From contig NZ_BAGB01000031.1 in assembly GCF_000308615.1 (NCBI RefSeq), positions 1 through 64,000 on the forward strand: a stretch of 64,000 nucleotides of DNA, written 5' to 3'. Within the stretch, counting starts at the first letter, position 1. Each line of letters opens with the position of its first letter. This document shows positions 56,621-64,000 of the stretch, piece by piece. This stretch comes from Nocardia jiangxiensis NBRC 101359. GTDB lineage: Bacteria; Actinomycetota; Actinomycetes; Mycobacteriales; Mycobacteriaceae. A program made the position numbers and the translations under genes. Below the pieces are notes generated by a model, which saw only the letters and a list, made by a program, of their open reading frames with translations, ran no database searches and had not been told where the DNA came from.

Positions 56621-56715
56621 GTTCGCGGCCCCCTTGAGTCTCGCCGCTCGGCCCCGTGTCGGGTACTCGTTCCTCGCACCCGCCACGCGTCCGAGCGGCG
56701 AGACGGGCCGCGAAC
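56621..56715. repeat. Long two-part hairpin between convergent genes
   Basis: Two sets of arms pair in register. The outer arms are GTTCGCGGCCC (56621-56631) against 56705-56715. The inner arms are GTCTCGCCGCTCGG (56638-56651) against 56691-56704. They make a perfect 25-bp stem with a 6-base bulge and a 39-base loop. It lies between the ends of the Rv2175c-like gene and crtB. It could be a bidirectional terminator or a small dispersed repeat. Confidence 0.65.
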
Positions 56716-56796
56716 AGGAGTTGGCGTTGTCCAAGGTGATGGAACAAGGTGTGCGGGGTCACGCCTCGCTCGGGGGGGTCGGCGCGTCGAGCGCGA

Positions 56797-57741
56797 TCAG
56801 CGACTGGTGATCGCGGCGGGGAGGTGTCGTGCCGCGACGCGCAGGCGGCGGTGGCGGGGCACCACCGCGCGACGGGCGAAGACCTCGTAGTCGGCGTGCT
56901 CCACCTCGTCCAGGATTCCCGCGTACAGCACCGCGGCGGTGCGGATGGCCGGGCGGACGCGGGGATGGAGCAGGTCGATGCCCGGGTCGGCGGTGCGGTA
57001 CAGGGCTCGGTTGGTGGCGATCAGGTGGGCCAGGGCGCGGCGTAGGCGGCGGTCGGTGTGGCCGGTGCGGCGGCAGTGCCGCAGGAGGTCCTCGTCGACG
57101 CCGAACGCGGCCAGTTCGGTGGACGGGAGGTAGATCCGGTCGCGGTCGAGATCCTCACCGACGTCGCGCAGGAAGTTGGTCAGCTGGAATGCCTCGCCCA
57201 GCGCGGCCGCGGCCGGTTCGGCCTCGGCCACCGGCACGACCGTGCCCAGGACCGGCAGTAACTGCAGGCCGATCGCGGCCGCGGAACCTCGCATGTAGTC
57301 GCGTAATTCGGCCATCGTGCGGTATCTGTTCCGGAATTGCGCACTGCCGGGCACATCCATCCGCATGGCCGCGAGGAAGACCCGGAAGTGCTGCGGCGCA
57401 ATGTGATAGCGGGTGATCGTATCGGCGACGGCCGCGAGCACCGGATCCGGATCCAGCGGGCAGCGGTCGTCGAGCCGGGCGCGCAACTGCTCCTCGATCC
57501 GGTCCAGCCGGTCCACCGCCGTAGCGGAATCGGTTGTGTCCGCGACGGTCTCGCGATCGACGATATCGTCCACCGTCCGGGCGAACGCGTACAGCGCGTG
57601 CACGGCCGGACGCCGTTCGGCGGACAGCAGCCGGGTCGCCAGGAAATACGTGCGGCCGTGTGCGGCGGCGATACCCCGGCAGTGCTGGTAGGCGTCGGAC
57701 AGCTCCCCGCTCGTGACCCGCGCGGCGGCGACCGTCGTCAT
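56797..57741 (-). CDS. crtB: Phytoene/squalene synthase family protein
   Basis: A 314-residue head-to-head prenyl synthase. The first Asp-rich motif is VDDIVDRE near residues 57-64, the second is DVGEDLDRDRIYLP near residues 192-205. RTYFLATRLL marks the N-terminus. With idsA (GGPP supply) and crtI (desaturase) on the same strand, phytoene synthesis is the likely activity. It overlaps the mptA stop by four bases (ATGA), so it is coupled to a mannosyltransferase gene that is not part of carotenoid synthesis. Confidence 0.93.
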   Translation of the reverse strand: MTTVAAARVTSGELSDAYQHCRGIAAAHGRTYFLATRLLSAERRPAVHALYAFARTVDDIVDRETVADTTDSATAVDRLDRIEEQLRARLDDRCPLDPDPVLAAVADTITRYHIAPQHFRVFLAAMRMDVPGSAQFRNRYRTMAELRDYMRGSAAAIGLQLLPVLGTVVPVAEAEPAAAALGEAFQLTNFLRDVGEDLDRDRIYLPSTELAAFGVDEDLLRHCRRTGHTDRRLRRALAHLIATNRALYRTADPGIDLLHPRVRPAIRTAAVLYAGILDEVEHADYEVFARRAVVPRHRRLRVAARHLPAAITSR

Positions 57742-59399
57742 CGCGGTGGCGAGATGCTGCCGGTGGGTTTACCGGAGCCTGCGCGCAGCCGCAGCGGATC
57801 GACCGTGCGCAACGACAATGCCGCCACCACCGCGGCGAACGTTGCCGCCGCGACGTACCAGAAGTTGTACAGCCCGATGGCCCCACCGGGTTCGAACACC
57901 AACATCAACCACGTGCACAGCCCGACCAGCACCATGAGCGTCATCGTCGACATCGCGAATCCCGCGGCCAGCGCCAGCGGCCACGAGTAGTACCAGGGCA
58001 GCGCCGCCGGGGACAGCACGACGATCGCGACGAAGGCGATCAGGATGCCCAGCACGGCCTGGCGTTCGGTGAGTTTGAACCGCCACCACGTCCAGGCCAG
58101 CGCCAACACCAGCGCGACGGCGCAGATCGACCTGGTCCAGAACAGCACCGGCTCGAGCGCCCAGGGCGTGAACCAGGTGACGATGTGCGCCATGATCGTC
58201 GGCAGCGACAGCCAGTTGATGATCTTCTTCGAACCGGACAGCGCGGTCAGCCAGCCGATGCCCACCCCGGCCGCGGCCGAGGCGGCGACGAACACCACCG
58301 CGAACACCGAAACACCCAGTCCGCCGATCTTCGCGAACGTCCAGATCGGATGCGGTAGCGGGCCCTCGTTCTTCGCCGCCCGGCGTTCACGTTCGTGAAT
58401 CATCCAGATCCACACCAGGAACGGCAATGCCACGCCCGCGGTCGCCTTGATCGCCACCCCGATCGCGACCACCACGATGCCCGCGACGTGATGCCGCTCC
58501 AGCACCAGCGCGATACCGGCGGCCATCAACCCGACCATCAGCATCTCGTTGTGCACGCCGCCGATCAGGTGGATCAGCACCAGCGGATTGAGCACCGCCA
58601 GCCACAGCGCGACGGTCGGCTTACCACCGAGGTGTTTGGTCAGATGCGGCACCGCCCACATCATCAGGGCCAGACCGGGCAGCATCACCAGCCGCATGGC
58701 CCAGGTCCCGGCCACGACGTTGTCGCCGGTGATGGTGGTGATCCACTTGCCCAGCAGCAGGAAGATCGGGCCGTAGGGCGCGGTGGTGGTGGTCCACACC
58801 GGGCTCACGTTGTCCAGCAGGACGCCCGGATTGGCCACCGGGCCCACCTTGTACGGATCGAATCCGTCCCGCAGCAGCGCGCCCTGGGCCAGGTAGGAGT
58901 AGACGTCCTGGCTGAACATCGGCACCGCGAACAGCAGCGGGAAGATCCAGATACCCACGATCGCGCGCAGCTCGTTGAGCGTCACCGGGCTGTCCGGGTC
59001 GGTGCCGTTGCGCAGACCGGAGATCAGCCGAACTCCGCCGCCGAGGCCGATCGTGATGCGGCCCAACCGGACCCACGCCACGATCATCGACAGCACGCCC
59101 AGCCACACGACGATCGTCGCCAGCGTGTACCCGTGACCGAAGCGCAGCCAGGACAGATGCGCGGATTCCAACAGCGGATCGTTGCGGCGCACCGCACCCG
59201 CGCCGAGGCCGCCGAGGGTGATCATCAGCGAACCCCAGAAACCCAGGAACGCGGCATGCCCCTCCGGGCTGCGCAGGAATTCACCGGCGAAGCGCAGCCA
59301 CCAGCGCAGGGTGTGCGGTCTCGCCGCGGCCTCGGTCTCCGGGGCTGCGGTGGTGGCGATGGGTTCCGCGGTGGCGGTCGATGGTTCGGGGGTCGGCAT
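57738..59399 (-). CDS. mptA: Alpha-1,6-mannopyranosyltransferase (lipomannan elongation)
   Basis: GT-C polyprenyl-phosphomannose-dependent mannosyltransferase that extends the mannan core of lipomannan outside the membrane. The 553 residues contain about 13 hydrophobic helices. The first periplasmic loop carries the GT-C acidic motif region; FSQDVYSYLAQGALLRDGFD and LIGGVHNEMLMVGLMAAG are characteristic. It matches Rv2174. The frame is open further upstream. The ATG at 59399 gives the normal cytosolic N-terminus (MPTPEPSTATAEPIATT). It lies between crtI and crtB in one minus-strand series. Confidence 0.93.
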   Translation of the reverse strand: MPTPEPSTATAEPIATTAAPETEAAARPHTLRWWLRFAGEFLRSPEGHAAFLGFWGSLMITLGGLGAGAVRRNDPLLESAHLSWLRFGHGYTLATIVVWLGVLSMIVAWVRLGRITIGLGGGVRLISGLRNGTDPDSPVTLNELRAIVGIWIFPLLFAVPMFSQDVYSYLAQGALLRDGFDPYKVGPVANPGVLLDNVSPVWTTTTAPYGPIFLLLGKWITTITGDNVVAGTWAMRLVMLPGLALMMWAVPHLTKHLGGKPTVALWLAVLNPLVLIHLIGGVHNEMLMVGLMAAGIALVLERHHVAGIVVVAIGVAIKATAGVALPFLVWIWMIHERERRAAKNEGPLPHPIWTFAKIGGLGVSVFAVVFVAASAAAGVGIGWLTALSGSKKIINWLSLPTIMAHIVTWFTPWALEPVLFWTRSICAVALVLALAWTWWRFKLTERQAVLGILIAFVAIVVLSPAALPWYYSWPLALAAGFAMSTMTLMVLVGLCTWLMLVFEPGGAIGLYNFWYVAAATFAAVVAALSLRTVDPLRLRAGSGKPTGSISPPR

Positions 59400-59529
59400 A
59401 GGTCGTCGTTCCCCCCGGGAATCACGTGCGGTCGGAACCGCGGTCAGTAGGTCGCGGGCCAGTTTAATAGTCCTGTCGGGAACACTATCGCGCCGGTCGG
59501 CACGCATTGTATGTCGGCATGCCGGTAAC

Positions 59530-61122
59530 TCACCCCGCAATGCCCGTCGCGGCGCTCGCCGATCCGGTCCGGTGCGCGCGCTCGGCCGGGAATGGGCCCG
59601 CATCCGGTCCGGTGCGACCGGTGATCCGCTGTGCGGCCAGCTTTCCCGACAGCAGCGTGGTCGGCACGCCGACGCCCGGTGTCGTGCCGCAACCGGCCAG
59701 GACGACGTTCTCGGCCGAACGCGGCAGGTTCCGGGTGCGGAACGGACCGGTCTGCCGGAACAAATGGGCCGCGGAGAACGGTGTTCCGGCGATCATGCCC
59801 TGATCGGCCCAGGTCCGCGGTGTGTCCAGATGGTCGACGGTGAAATGTTCGGCGATGCCGTGATATCCGCGCTGCTCCAGCACGCCCAGCAGCTCGCGCA
59901 GGTAGGCCGGGCCCACGCGGGGCCAATCCAGCGGCGCGGCAACCAGATTCGGGCAGGGCGCCAGCAGTGAGAACGGCTCGTGGCGGGTGTCACGCTCGAT
60001 GAACAGCCCGGGATCGCTGAGCGCGGGCCGGGTCAGCAGCAGCGACGGATCGCTCATCGTCCGGCCCCGGCCGCGTCGCGCGGCGATCTCGGTGAACGTC
60101 CGTTCCCAGGCGCGACCGAATTCGATGGTGTGATGCGCCTGCACCGGCCATCGCGCCGCGATCTCGGCCGGAATCGTGCCGTGCGCGACGACCGCCGAGG
60201 GTGCGGCGCGCAGCGGCCGCCGACGGGGGATCCCGAACCGGGGCAGCGAGCCCAGATCGGCGGTGAGCACCACCGCATCGCAGTCGTAGGTCCCCGCGGC
60301 GGTGCGCACCCGGTGTGCGCGCCCGTCGCGGTAGTCGATTCCGGTCACCTCGACGCCCAGTTCGAGCCGCCCGCCCGCATCGGTGAACGCACCGGCCAGA
60401 GCCGCGGTCACCGCGCGCATCCCGCCCTCGGGGAAATACACGCCCAGACAGGTGTCCATGTGCGGGATCGACCCGTACACCCCGAGCGCCTGCGCGGGAG
60501 CCATCCCGGCGTACAGGGCCTGGAAGGTGAACAGCCGGGCCAGCCGCTCATCGCGCAGGATCCGCCCGACCCGCGGGCCGAGCCGCCCGAACGCGCCCGC
60601 GCGCACCAGTTCGAGCAATGCCGCCCGTTTGCGGCCGATGGTGACCATGTCGAGTGGGGAATCGAAGTTGGTATCCATGAACTCGCCGTAAGCCGCCCCG
60701 TAGATCCGGGCCAGCCAGGCTCGCAGCCGCCGATACCGGGCCACCTCGTCCGCCCCGCACGCGCGAGCCACTTCGGCGGCCATCTCGTCCGGATCGGAGA
60801 ACACCGAGATGACCGATTCGTCGGCGAAACGCGCCTGATAGGCCGGGGCGAGCCGATGGATGCGCAGACCCCGGGACGCGCTGTCGGTCCCGACTGCGGC
60901 CAGCGCCTCGTCGATGAGTCCGGGAACAGTGAGAACCGTTGCCCCGGAATCGATCTCGTAATCCGGCCCGCGATACACCCCGACCCGTCCGCCGGGATGA
61001 TCCGCCCGCTCGAGCACGGTGACCGTGCGCCCCGCGCCGGTGAGATGCAGGGCCGCGGACAACCCGGACAATCCCGCGCCGACCACGATCACGCGGTCGG
61101 TGCGTCCGGTGGCGGTCCTCAT
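59530..61122 (-). CDS. crtI: Phytoene desaturase family protein
   Basis: A 530-residue FAD-dependent desaturase. The dinucleotide-binding motif VIVVGAGLSGLSAALHLTGAG is at the N-terminus, followed by DHPGGRVG and SGATVLTVPG. The C-terminal signature is GCGTTPGVGVPTTLLSGKLA. It would introduce double bonds into phytoene. The ATG at 61122 overlaps the idsA stop (ATGA). This start gives the standard position for the FAD motif, ten residues in. Confidence 0.93.
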   Translation of the reverse strand: MRTATGRTDRVIVVGAGLSGLSAALHLTGAGRTVTVLERADHPGGRVGVYRGPDYEIDSGATVLTVPGLIDEALAAVGTDSASRGLRIHRLAPAYQARFADESVISVFSDPDEMAAEVARACGADEVARYRRLRAWLARIYGAAYGEFMDTNFDSPLDMVTIGRKRAALLELVRAGAFGRLGPRVGRILRDERLARLFTFQALYAGMAPAQALGVYGSIPHMDTCLGVYFPEGGMRAVTAALAGAFTDAGGRLELGVEVTGIDYRDGRAHRVRTAAGTYDCDAVVLTADLGSLPRFGIPRRRPLRAAPSAVVAHGTIPAEIAARWPVQAHHTIEFGRAWERTFTEIAARRGRGRTMSDPSLLLTRPALSDPGLFIERDTRHEPFSLLAPCPNLVAAPLDWPRVGPAYLRELLGVLEQRGYHGIAEHFTVDHLDTPRTWADQGMIAGTPFSAAHLFRQTGPFRTRNLPRSAENVVLAGCGTTPGVGVPTTLLSGKLAAQRITGRTGPDAGPFPAERAHRTGSASAATGIAG

Positions 61123-62228
61123 GCGACGCGTCGGGTGGCGGCCAAGGCCATCGCCTCGAGCCGCCGCTTGGCCTCCGGCGTCGCCGAACATCCGGCCAGC
61201 GCCGCCAGACCGCGATCGGTGAGGTCGTCGATCCGGCGTTCCACGTCCTCGACCGCGCCCAGTCCGGTGATGACCTCGCGCAACCTGTCCACCTCGTCCG
61301 AGGTCAGATCGGTGCCCAGCCGGTTGCGCAGCAGCGCGGCCGCGGCCGGGTCGGTGGCGTCGGCGCGGCGCAGCGCCTCGGCGATCAGCACGGTGCGCTT
61401 GCCCTCGCGCAGATCGTCGCCGGAGGGTTTACCGGTCACCGCGGGATCGCCGAAGACGCCGAGCAGATCGTCCCGCAGCTGGAAGGCCAGGCCGATATCG
61501 GTGCCGAAGGTGCGATAGGCCGTGATCAGCGCCGGATCGGCGTCGGCCAGGGCCGCACCCAGATGCAGCGGCCGCTCGATCGTGTAGGAGGCGGTCTTGT
61601 ACCGGTTGACCCGCATCGCCGACTCCACCGAGTCGTCCTCGCCCGCCTCGCCGTGGATGTCCAGCAGTTGCCCGCCCAGCACCTCGGTGCGCATCGCCGC
61701 CCAGACCGGGGTGAACCGGGCGCGCGCGGCCGGGTCGAGCCGAGCCGCGGCGACCATGTCGTCGGCCCACGCCAGGGCCAGATCGCCGATCAGGATGCCG
61801 ACGCTGATACCGAAATGTCCTGCGTCACCGCCCCATTCGCGGGCGGTGTGGCGACGTTCGAAATCCGCGTGCACGGTCGGGAAGCCGCGCCGGGTGCGCG
61901 AGGAATCGATGATGTCGTCGTGGATCAGCGCGCACGCCTGCACCAGTTCCAGCGCCGCGCAGGCATGCAGCACCGCCGTGGCCTGCGGGCCGTCCGGATC
62001 ACCGCCCGCACCCAGCCAGCCCGTCCAGGCGAAGGACGGACGGGTGCGTTTGCCGCCGCGCAGCACGAAGTCCTGCAGCGCCTCGCTCGCATCGATGAAG
62101 ACCGGGCCCAGCTGGGCGACGATCTCGCGACGCGTGGCGAAGAACCGATTCAGCGCCTCGGCGACGGCGCCGACCAGCCCGGCCGCATCCGCTGCCGGAC
62201 CCGGACGTGTCGAGGTATCGGCCGACAA
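61119..62228 (-). CDS. idsA: Polyprenyl diphosphate synthase (GGPP synthase type)
   Basis: Trans-prenyltransferase that makes C20 (or similar) diphosphates. The first Asp-rich motif is LIHDDIIDSS and the second is FQLRDDLLG. GGKRTRPSF and YKTASYTIERPLHLGA are also conserved. It matches idsA2 (Rv2173). The start is debatable. A TTG at 62228 (LSADTSTRPG) has GGGAGG five bases upstream and gives 369 residues. An ATG at 62282 would add 18 residues but has no ribosome site. It heads the idsA-crtI-mptA-crtB series. Confidence 0.92.
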   Translation of the reverse strand: MSADTSTRPGPAADAAGLVGAVAEALNRFFATRREIVAQLGPVFIDASEALQDFVLRGGKRTRPSFAWTGWLGAGGDPDGPQATAVLHACAALELVQACALIHDDIIDSSRTRRGFPTVHADFERRHTAREWGGDAGHFGISVGILIGDLALAWADDMVAAARLDPAARARFTPVWAAMRTEVLGGQLLDIHGEAGEDDSVESAMRVNRYKTASYTIERPLHLGAALADADPALITAYRTFGTDIGLAFQLRDDLLGVFGDPAVTGKPSGDDLREGKRTVLIAEALRRADATDPAAAALLRNRLGTDLTSDEVDRLREVITGLGAVEDVERRIDDLTDRGLAALAGCSATPEAKRRLEAMALAATRRVA

Positions 62229-62379
62229 CGGAACCTCCCAGGTGACTTGCCGCGACAGCACCGATGAAAAACGCTGACGCATATGGTTCGGACGCGTGGG
62301 CGTCCCTGGATTGGAACGATACTGCGTCCGCTTCCGCCCCGGTCGCGGCGGACGGTCCCGTCGGGCCGGGGTGTCCCAC

Positions 62380-62385
62380 TAGACT
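62380..62385 (+). promoter_or_regulatory. -10 hexamer TAGACT of leaderless MetF-like gene
   Basis: TAGACT ends 6 bases before the GTG at 62392. Confidence 0.55.
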
Positions 62386-62391
62386 GGTCCG

Positions 62392-63387
62392 GTGAGTTTC
62401 GACAACGTACGGGGACGCTCGACCGCAGGCCGACCCCGCCCGCCGCAGGTTTCCGGAACTCCGTCCGTCGTGGGCCGGCTGGGGCCGCGTCCCGACGGCA
62501 GCATTCCGTTCTCCGTGGAGTTCAACCCGCCGCGCGATTCGGCCGCGGAGGCTCGACTGTGGCGTGCGGCACGTGAATTCGAACGCATGCATCCCGCCTT
62601 CGTCTCGATGACCTACGGCGCGGGCGGCTCCACCCGCGACCGCACCGCGCGGGTCACCGGGGAGCTGGCACAGGAGACGACACTGCTCACGGTCGCCCAT
62701 CTGACCGCCGTCGCGCACAGCGTCGCCGAGCTGCGCTCGATCGTTGGCGTGTACGCCGACGCCGGGATCCGCAATCTTCTGGTGCTGCGCGGCGACCCGC
62801 CCGGTGATCCGCTGGGGGAGTGGCAACGGCATCCCGAGGGCGTCGAATACGCCGAGGAACTCGTGCGGATGGTGCGCGATCTGGGCGACTTCCACGTCGG
62901 GGTGGCCTCCTTCCCGCAGGGCCATCACCGATCGCCGGACCTGGACCACGACACCCGCTACCTGTGCGCGAAACTCCGTGCGGGCGCGGAATATTCGATC
63001 ACCCAGATGTTCTTCGACGTGGACCACTATCTACGTCTGCGGGAGCGGGTGAGCGCGTGCGATCCGGTACAGGGCGACAAGCCGATCATCCCGGAGTTGA
63101 TGCCGATCACCTCGTTGCGGACCGTGCAGCGCGCCGAGGAACTCTCCGGTCGTCCCGTGCCGCCCGCGCTCATGGCCCGGTTGGAGCGGGCCGCGGGCAA
63201 CGATCCCGAGGCCAATCGCGACGCGGTGCGCGAGGTCGGTATCGAGATCGCCACCGAGATCGGTCAGCGGTTGATTGCCGAAGGTGCGCCGTGCCTGCAT
63301 TTCATCACGCTGAACTTTGCCAAGGCCACCACCGAGGTGCTCACCAATCTCGGATACACCGTGGCCCCGACGCCGGTCGAAGCCTAG
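62392..63387 (+). CDS. metF: Methylenetetrahydrofolate reductase (MetF-like)
   Basis: A 331-residue TIM-barrel reductase that converts 5,10-methylene-THF to 5-methyl-THF for methionine synthesis. Seen are FSVEFNPPRD, HPAFVSMTYGAGGSTRDRTA, HLTAVAHSVAEL, NLLVLRGDPPG, and ITQMFFDVDHYLRLRERV. The mycobacterial relative at this place is Rv2172c. The family matches MTHFR, although this branch differs from E. coli MetF and may not hold FAD in the same way. Leaderless GTG. Divergent from idsA. Confidence 0.9.
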   Translation: MSFDNVRGRSTAGRPRPPQVSGTPSVVGRLGPRPDGSIPFSVEFNPPRDSAAEARLWRAAREFERMHPAFVSMTYGAGGSTRDRTARVTGELAQETTLLTVAHLTAVAHSVAELRSIVGVYADAGIRNLLVLRGDPPGDPLGEWQRHPEGVEYAEELVRMVRDLGDFHVGVASFPQGHHRSPDLDHDTRYLCAKLRAGAEYSITQMFFDVDHYLRLRERVSACDPVQGDKPIIPELMPITSLRTVQRAEELSGRPVPPALMARLERAAGNDPEANRDAVREVGIEIATEIGQRLIAEGAPCLHFITLNFAKATTEVLTNLGYTVAPTPVEA

Positions 63388-63489
63388 TCGGCGTTTCGCG
63401 GCCGGATTAGCGGTTGATGTGCTGATCCGGCGCGTACGATCACGCGCACCCGTGAGGACCCGGGATCCGTGACGACTAGGAGAGTGCCG

Positions 63490-64000
63490 ATGGCCGTATT
63501 GCGCAATCTCGTCCGCGTCGCCGGTGCGGTGGGTGTGTCCACCGCGCTGGCCTGCACCGGTTTCACCCCCGCGTCGGCGGCGCCGCCGGGCCCGTCCGCG
63601 GCTGCCGCCGCGTCGGCGGTGACCACTGCCTGGCACGGCGTCATCGCGCAGACCGATGCGCTGAGCGCCTATCACCGGGCGATCGAGGGATTGCAGCAGT
63701 TCGGGATGAATCCGTTCCTGTACCCCTCGGCCTCGGCGTTCTGCGCGAACGGCAGCACGCTGGGCCTGGTCCCGGCGATCGCCGGCGCGGTGCCCGGCCC
63801 GTGGCCGAAGACCACGGTGAGCATGCCCGGTGTGGATCTGTCCGCCGTCAAGGCCGGGCACACGATGTTCGCCTTCGTGCCCTACGGCCTCGGCCCCGAC
63901 AGCACCGACACCTCCGGGATGCAGGTGGCCTGGTTCAACGCCAACACCGGGCAGAGCGGCCTGACCCCGATGGGATCGGTGGCCGATGTGGCCGCATCCA
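63490..64000 (+). CDS. Secreted protein of unknown function, cut by window edge
   Basis: The first 170 codons of a secreted protein. The signal peptide is residues 1-31 (RVAGAVGVSTALACTGFTPA then SAAPP). The mature part is Ala/Ser/Gly-rich with FGMNPFLYPSASAFCANGST, GAVPGPWPKTTVSMPG and HTMFAFVPYGLGPDSTDT. AGGAGAG lies close before the ATG. No stop is seen before the window ends. I do not recognise a family. Confidence 0.8.
   Translation, partial: MAVLRNLVRVAGAVGVSTALACTGFTPASAAPPGPSAAAAASAVTTAWHGVIAQTDALSAYHRAIEGLQQFGMNPFLYPSASAFCANGSTLGLVPAIAGAVPGPWPKTTVSMPGVDLSAVKAGHTMFAFVPYGLGPDSTDTSGMQVAWFNANTGQSGLTPMGSVADVAAS

Overview
The window is high-GC actinobacterial chromosome. Gene content and order point to a mycolic-acid-containing member of the Mycobacteriales, most likely Nocardia or a close relative. 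This rests on recalled gene order, not on a search. Most of the window runs colinear with the Mycobacterium tuberculosis segment from sucB/dlaT (Rv2215) to the MetF-like gene Rv2172c. That includes pepB, gcvT, ilvE, cobS/cobT, the HesB-like gene, adoK, asnB, ctaC-ctaF, ctaE-qcrCAB, trpD, an NlpC/P60 hydrolase, pimB', ArsA, plsC, aroG, pknL, mptA and idsA2. The layout is core metabolism and envelope biogenesis, with a few accessory blocks inserted.

Layout. (1) 1-7.8 kb: sucB (partial), a small conserved protein, leucyl aminopeptidase, gcvT, ilvE, an MBL hydrolase, adenosine kinase and an ErpA-like Fe-S carrier. (2) 8-15.4 kb: DUF3043 protein, two small ORFs, a GlxA/AraC regulator, a ClpX-type zinc-finger protein with twin operator palindromes, a fused cobU-cobT, cobS, a Tat-exported purple acid phosphatase and a small unknown. 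(3) 15.4-20.7 kb: asnB, ctaC-ctaF with a strong terminator, and an FAD oxidoreductase. (4) 20.9-28.0 kb: an accessory sulfation cassette with an IclR regulator, cysD, cysNC, a DUF1214-type protein, an SDR and a PAPS-dependent sulfotransferase. (5) 28.1-33.3 kb: an unknown protein, an MFS-TetR pair, a MaoC hydratase and a decayed HTH-nSTAND-WD40 NTPase. (6) 33.4-39.7 kb: trpD, a small conserved protein, ctaE-qcrC-qcrA-qcrB (cytochrome bcc-aa3 supercomplex) and a textbook terminator. (7) 39.7-51.7 kb: stand-alone Lrp-type RAM protein, DEDDh/UvrC-like nuclease, two NlpC/P60 hydrolases, a zincin, pimB', two SRPBCC proteins, ArsA, a Cys-rich partner, a ROK glucokinase, an acyltransferase and an exoribonuclease. 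(8) 51.8-64 kb: aroG, two small unknowns, pknL with four PASTA domains, its divergent HTH partner, crtB, mptA, crtI, idsA, a MetF-like reductase and a truncated secreted protein.

How the parts work together. ctaC/ctaF/ctaE and qcrCAB encode most of the terminal respiratory branch. pimB', mptA, plsC and the NlpC proteins serve lipid, lipoglycan and peptidoglycan metabolism. idsA-crtI-crtB form a carotenoid route interleaved with mptA. cysD/cysNC make PAPS for the adjacent sulfotransferase. A recurring feature is a TANNNT hexamer 6-7 nt before the start codon. Seventeen genes show it, which implies widespread leaderless transcription and was used to choose several starts.

No tRNA, rRNA, CRISPR array, insertion sequence or prophage gene was seen.
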